64,000 nucleotides of DNA from the NCBI RefSeq assembly GCF_002878395.1, contig NC_061119.1, positions 14,205,836-14,269,835 on the forward strand, written 5' to 3'. Positions 60,901 through 64,000 of the stretch are shown piece after piece (position 1 is the stretch's first letter; every line of letters starts with the position of its first letter). Position numbers and translations under genes: made by a program. A model generated the notes under the pieces. The model saw only the letters and a list, made by a program, of their open reading frames with translations, had not been told where the DNA came from and did not search any database. The stretch comes from Capsicum annuum. Its lineage: Eukaryota; Streptophyta; Magnoliopsida; Solanales; Solanaceae.

Positions 60901-61846
60901 TTGACATTTTGATTTATTGCACTCAAAGTTTGGCAAAACTTTTAAGCTAATAAGTTTTTGCAATGTTTTGTAATTAACATGACCTAATCGATCATGCCAC
61001 AAATCATAAGACTCAAGCAAGTATGAAGAAACTGAACTTTTATTGATTGATAAATTCATTACATTCATTTTGAATAGGCCCTCAGTGAGGTAGTCTTTCC
61101 CTATATACACTTCTCCTTTACTAAGTACAATTTTTTTGGAAATAAATATACATTTGAATCCGTTCTTGTCAAGAAGTGATACAAAAATTAAGTTTTTTCG
61201 TAACTCCGGTACATACAGGACATTGTTCAAAGTCAACACTTTGCCTGATGTTATTTTTAGGAAGATTTTTCCTGTTCCTTCAACTTTTGCAGTGTAGAGT
61301 TGGCCATATATATCTTATCTTTGCCTGGAGCAAGAATAAAAGCAGCTAACAACTTCTTATTTGCACAAACGTGGCGGGTGGCACCAGAATCCATCCACCA
61401 TTCTTGAGGATTTCTCACCAAGTTGCATTTAGACAACATGGCACATATATCGACCATTTCTTTCTTTGATTCATCCATATTTGTTTCGTCTTTATTTTTT
61501 CCTTTCTTTGGGGCATGACAATCCGTTGACTTGTGGCCAATCTTGCCATAGTGAAAGCATTTTCCTTTTAATTTCTTCTTAAATTGATAGCTTTCATGTC
61601 TAGCTTTCTTTCACTTTTTGAAGTTGTTGTGGTCATCTTCTACAATATTTGCTCCACTTATTACAGAATTTCCTTTTGACATTCTTTCTGTGGCTTTGTT
61701 GTCTTCTTTAATGTGCAGTCTTACTATAAGATCTTCAACTGTCATCTCTTTTTATTTATGTTTCAAGTAGTTCTTGAAGTCCTTCCACATAGGTGGTAAC
61801 TTCTTTATTATTGCTTCGACTTGGAATTCCTTGTTCACAATCATAC
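57904..61846 (-). pseudogene. Ty1/copia gag-pol polyprotein gene, degenerate
   Basis: Order on the minus strand is that of copia (integrase before RT). Gag tail at about 61846-61500 reads MWKDFKNYLKHK and EMTVEDLIVRLHI; the zinc knuckle CFHYGKIGHKSTDC has its second Cys as Tyr. Protease DSGATRHVCANKKL lies at about 61380. GAG pre-integrase WHDRLGHVNYKTLQKL lies at 61239-60820 with CQMC. The integrase core is at about 60800-60450 with NDCTRY, RNDRGGEY and NGIEKRKTQ; its C-terminal part MANQILNRVPHSKTQSIPYE is at 60446-60006. RT at 59851-59380 has FLNGQLEEEIYIEQPEGF and an intact YVDD (59426-59437). RNase H side at 59163-58570 has GCLINIMNCTRPEIA. Many stops and frame changes make it non-coding now. 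Gag is cut by an LTR at 61847. Confidence 0.88.
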
Positions 61847-64000
61847 TGTAACACCCTAATTTTCTGAACCGAAATGCTACACGGTGCTCATGATTCCGAA
61901 GGACCACAACCTAACCCATGACTGATATCTGTACCTGTATACTGCATAATATATATAAAATCTAGAAACATGAACATGAAAGGCCATAAGGTTCAAACTG
62001 AATAAATGTCTGATAACAAAATGTCTGAAAAAGGTATAACAATACCAAAATAAGTCCTAAATACTAAAAATAATGAGATCTGAATATCGAATCTGACATC
62101 TAGTATGAAAGCCTCTAACTGAACTGAATAAGGAGTTGAAGGAACATGTCTCCAACAAACTCTATCTAGAAACTGAATAATAAATATAGAAATAATCATA
62201 TTCTCCTCAAATGAGAAGGACTCACTGCAAGCTCTGAACACTAGAATACTACTACTGATCTAGAGCTCATGCCTCTTAACCTATGGTGTAACATAAAAGA
62301 AATCACCATAGCATAAATATGTTCGTACGTATCAATGTACTGAGTATACGAGTGAGGTAGGCTAAATACAAAGGGTCATATGCATGAACAATGCTAAATA
62401 ATATAAATGTGAGAATACATATATACATACATAACTGTAACTAAACTCGTGGAGATACTGACTACTAAGTCTGAATACTAACAACATGAGTGTACTGATA
62501 CTGAGATACTAAATAGATGAGTGACTATTTCTGACAGTTTGAATTATGAAGAACTGGTCTGGTTGACTGTGTCTGATAGTCCTGAAGCTAAATACTGATA
62601 TCATGAATTCTGATAACTGATATAACTAATACATGAGTTCAGAAAACTGATATAAATGATATAACTGCGACGATCGGCCTAACCGATATAACTGATATTG
62701 AGCGACTGTATCTGACAGTCTAAGTTCTGATGGAACTATCTGAGTTCCATTATACTTGGAGTAACTAAATCTAAGATCAGTCCTATCTAGCGGGTGATCA
62801 TGAGTATACTGATAATAAGGATGATTTGACTTAGTCTGAGATCAGTCCTATCTAGCGGGTGATCTTTAAATCTAATAATTTTGATACTGACTAATCATAG
62901 TTGAGATCATTCCTAGCTAATGGGTGATCTTGAAGTCTATTTACAATGATAAGCATTTACTGTATCTAATAGTACTGAATCTGTACTACTAAGCTGAGTT
63001 AACTGTGTATGAAAGCCCTGATTCTATAACTAAAACTGTGGGATGTGTTCATCTAACTGACATGCCCCAAGCTAAGCTGACTGGGGTCTAATCTCTTCCC
63101 TGACTGGAAGGGTGTCAGTACCGTGCCACCAGTAAAGACATCTGCTATGGAGTCAGTCCTAATTTAGCAGGTGATTTCTGGGATCAGTACTATTCATATG
63201 AATATGCTAACGGGTGACCCCTGAGTATGTCAGTCCTATCTAACAGGTGACATCTTGTACCTACGCTGGCTCTATAGTTCTGGAACTTAGGGATTTTTTC
63301 TAAGGATCTCAGTCCTAATCTAGTGGGTGACTCCCCATCCCTAGGCTTACTTGGTGCTGAATCTTACTCCCATTTGAAAGACACTGAACTAAATAATTGG
63401 GCTAAACTAAATAACTTAACTAAACTGATTTGCTGAACTGATACTGATTAACTGAACTGAAAATAGTGGTATTATTTAGTGGAGCTAAAATTGGGTTAAC
63501 TGCATTCTGATGACGGATGGAATATAATAAGTTCTGAGGACTGATTAAGAGTACTGAAGTTACTTAGATTTACTGTGATTACTGAGGTTACTGAGCACTG
63601 AGATTACTGAGAATACTGAACTACTGAGATTACTGAGTTTTCCTGAGTCACATGACTGACTGATTTCTATAGATAATGGCTTGACTGAGAGTATCATGAA
63701 AACATAACATAGCTCTAGGCACACAACTATATTTTTTGGATACAAGTACCCCAAGGACTCGATGGAAGGAAACTGACACACATGACTAACTTAATCAGAA
63801 GAGTAGAGTCCATAATCCACAGTATCATAAATAAGGAATTTCATACTAAGCATGGTTCTCAACAATCTATTTCATGGAAGGGAATTTCATACAACATGTA
63901 TATACTTGCATAGCTTTTAATACCATGCTCATTACATATGACAACTACAATCCATAATATCACAATATATAATTTTAGAAAAAAAAGGGTTCTTGAACTT
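61847..64000 (-). mobile_element. Gypsy LTR inserted in the copia gag, runs off the window
   Basis: Begins TGTAACACCCTAATTTTC after CATAC (61842-61846). It follows the landmark order of the minus-strand solo LTR at 32155-34975 (GTGAGGTAGGCTAAATAC near 62355; GGTCTAATCTCTTCCCTGACTGG near 63085; CCCCAAGGACTCGATGG near 63750). By comparison about 750 bases are missing past the edge. Whether it is a solo LTR or a whole element cannot be seen. Confidence 0.88.

Overview
This is transposon-dense plant nuclear DNA, AT-rich and with no gene that looks intact. I infer a Solanaceae genome (pepper, potato, tomato or eggplant type) from three things: a degenerate tRNA-type SINE resembling the Solanaceae SolS family, many large (about 2.4-2.9 kb) Ty3/gypsy LTRs with TGTAA...TTACA ends, and the CACTA/TNP2 protein types. 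Species cannot be decided from sequence alone. Layout: 1-4627 is AT-rich spacer with AAT, TA and CAA/CAG microsatellites, a 119-bp duplication, a G-rich strand segment and a possible Helitron 3' end. About 4628-31422 is one CACTA (En/Spm-like) DNA transposon, transcribed leftward. It has a TNPA/Transposase_24-like gene (4985-6838), a TNP2-type transposase gene (7247-22098, interrupted), an approximately 88-bp tandem array upstream of the transposase start, and terminal arrays of a palindromic GACCACAAGTGGTC-type motif. Removing later insertions leaves a CACTA of about 11.6 kb.

The CACTA has been hit repeatedly. A minus-strand Ty3/gypsy element (10685-21906) sits inside the transposase reading frame and itself carries two solo LTRs (11273-14206 and 14901-17307). 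A miniature LTR element of the TRIM type (23639-27587) sits inside the tandem array and carries a solo LTR (24065-26803). Another solo LTR with a perfect target-site duplication lies at 32155-34975.

Right of the CACTA are a SINE (about 35475-35667), a decayed multi-exon DUF1985 (Ulp1/MULE-associated) gene (36146-40306), and a mosaic of plus-strand gypsy sequence (40307-52412) made of two gag regions, three LTR segments and an embedded minus-strand LTR element. Next come a plus-strand CACTA C-terminal fragment (52413-53540), a small cluster of host-gene fragments (importin-alpha at 54808-55370; LRR receptor kinase exons at about 55935-57021) flanked by LINE pieces, and a degenerate minus-strand Ty1/copia element (57279 to past 61846). 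The copia gag is split by a gypsy LTR that runs off the window at 64000.

The genes do not form a pathway; they are transposon machinery and fragments. The TNP2-like protein would cut CACTA ends and the TNPA-like protein would bind the subterminal palindromes, but both are broken here. The most useful observations are the reconstructable nesting order with target-site duplications, a conserved candidate leader intron in the gypsy family (donor in the LTR, acceptor 3 nt before gag), and the two kinds of repeat array in the CACTA. I found no evidence for a wholly new biological system.
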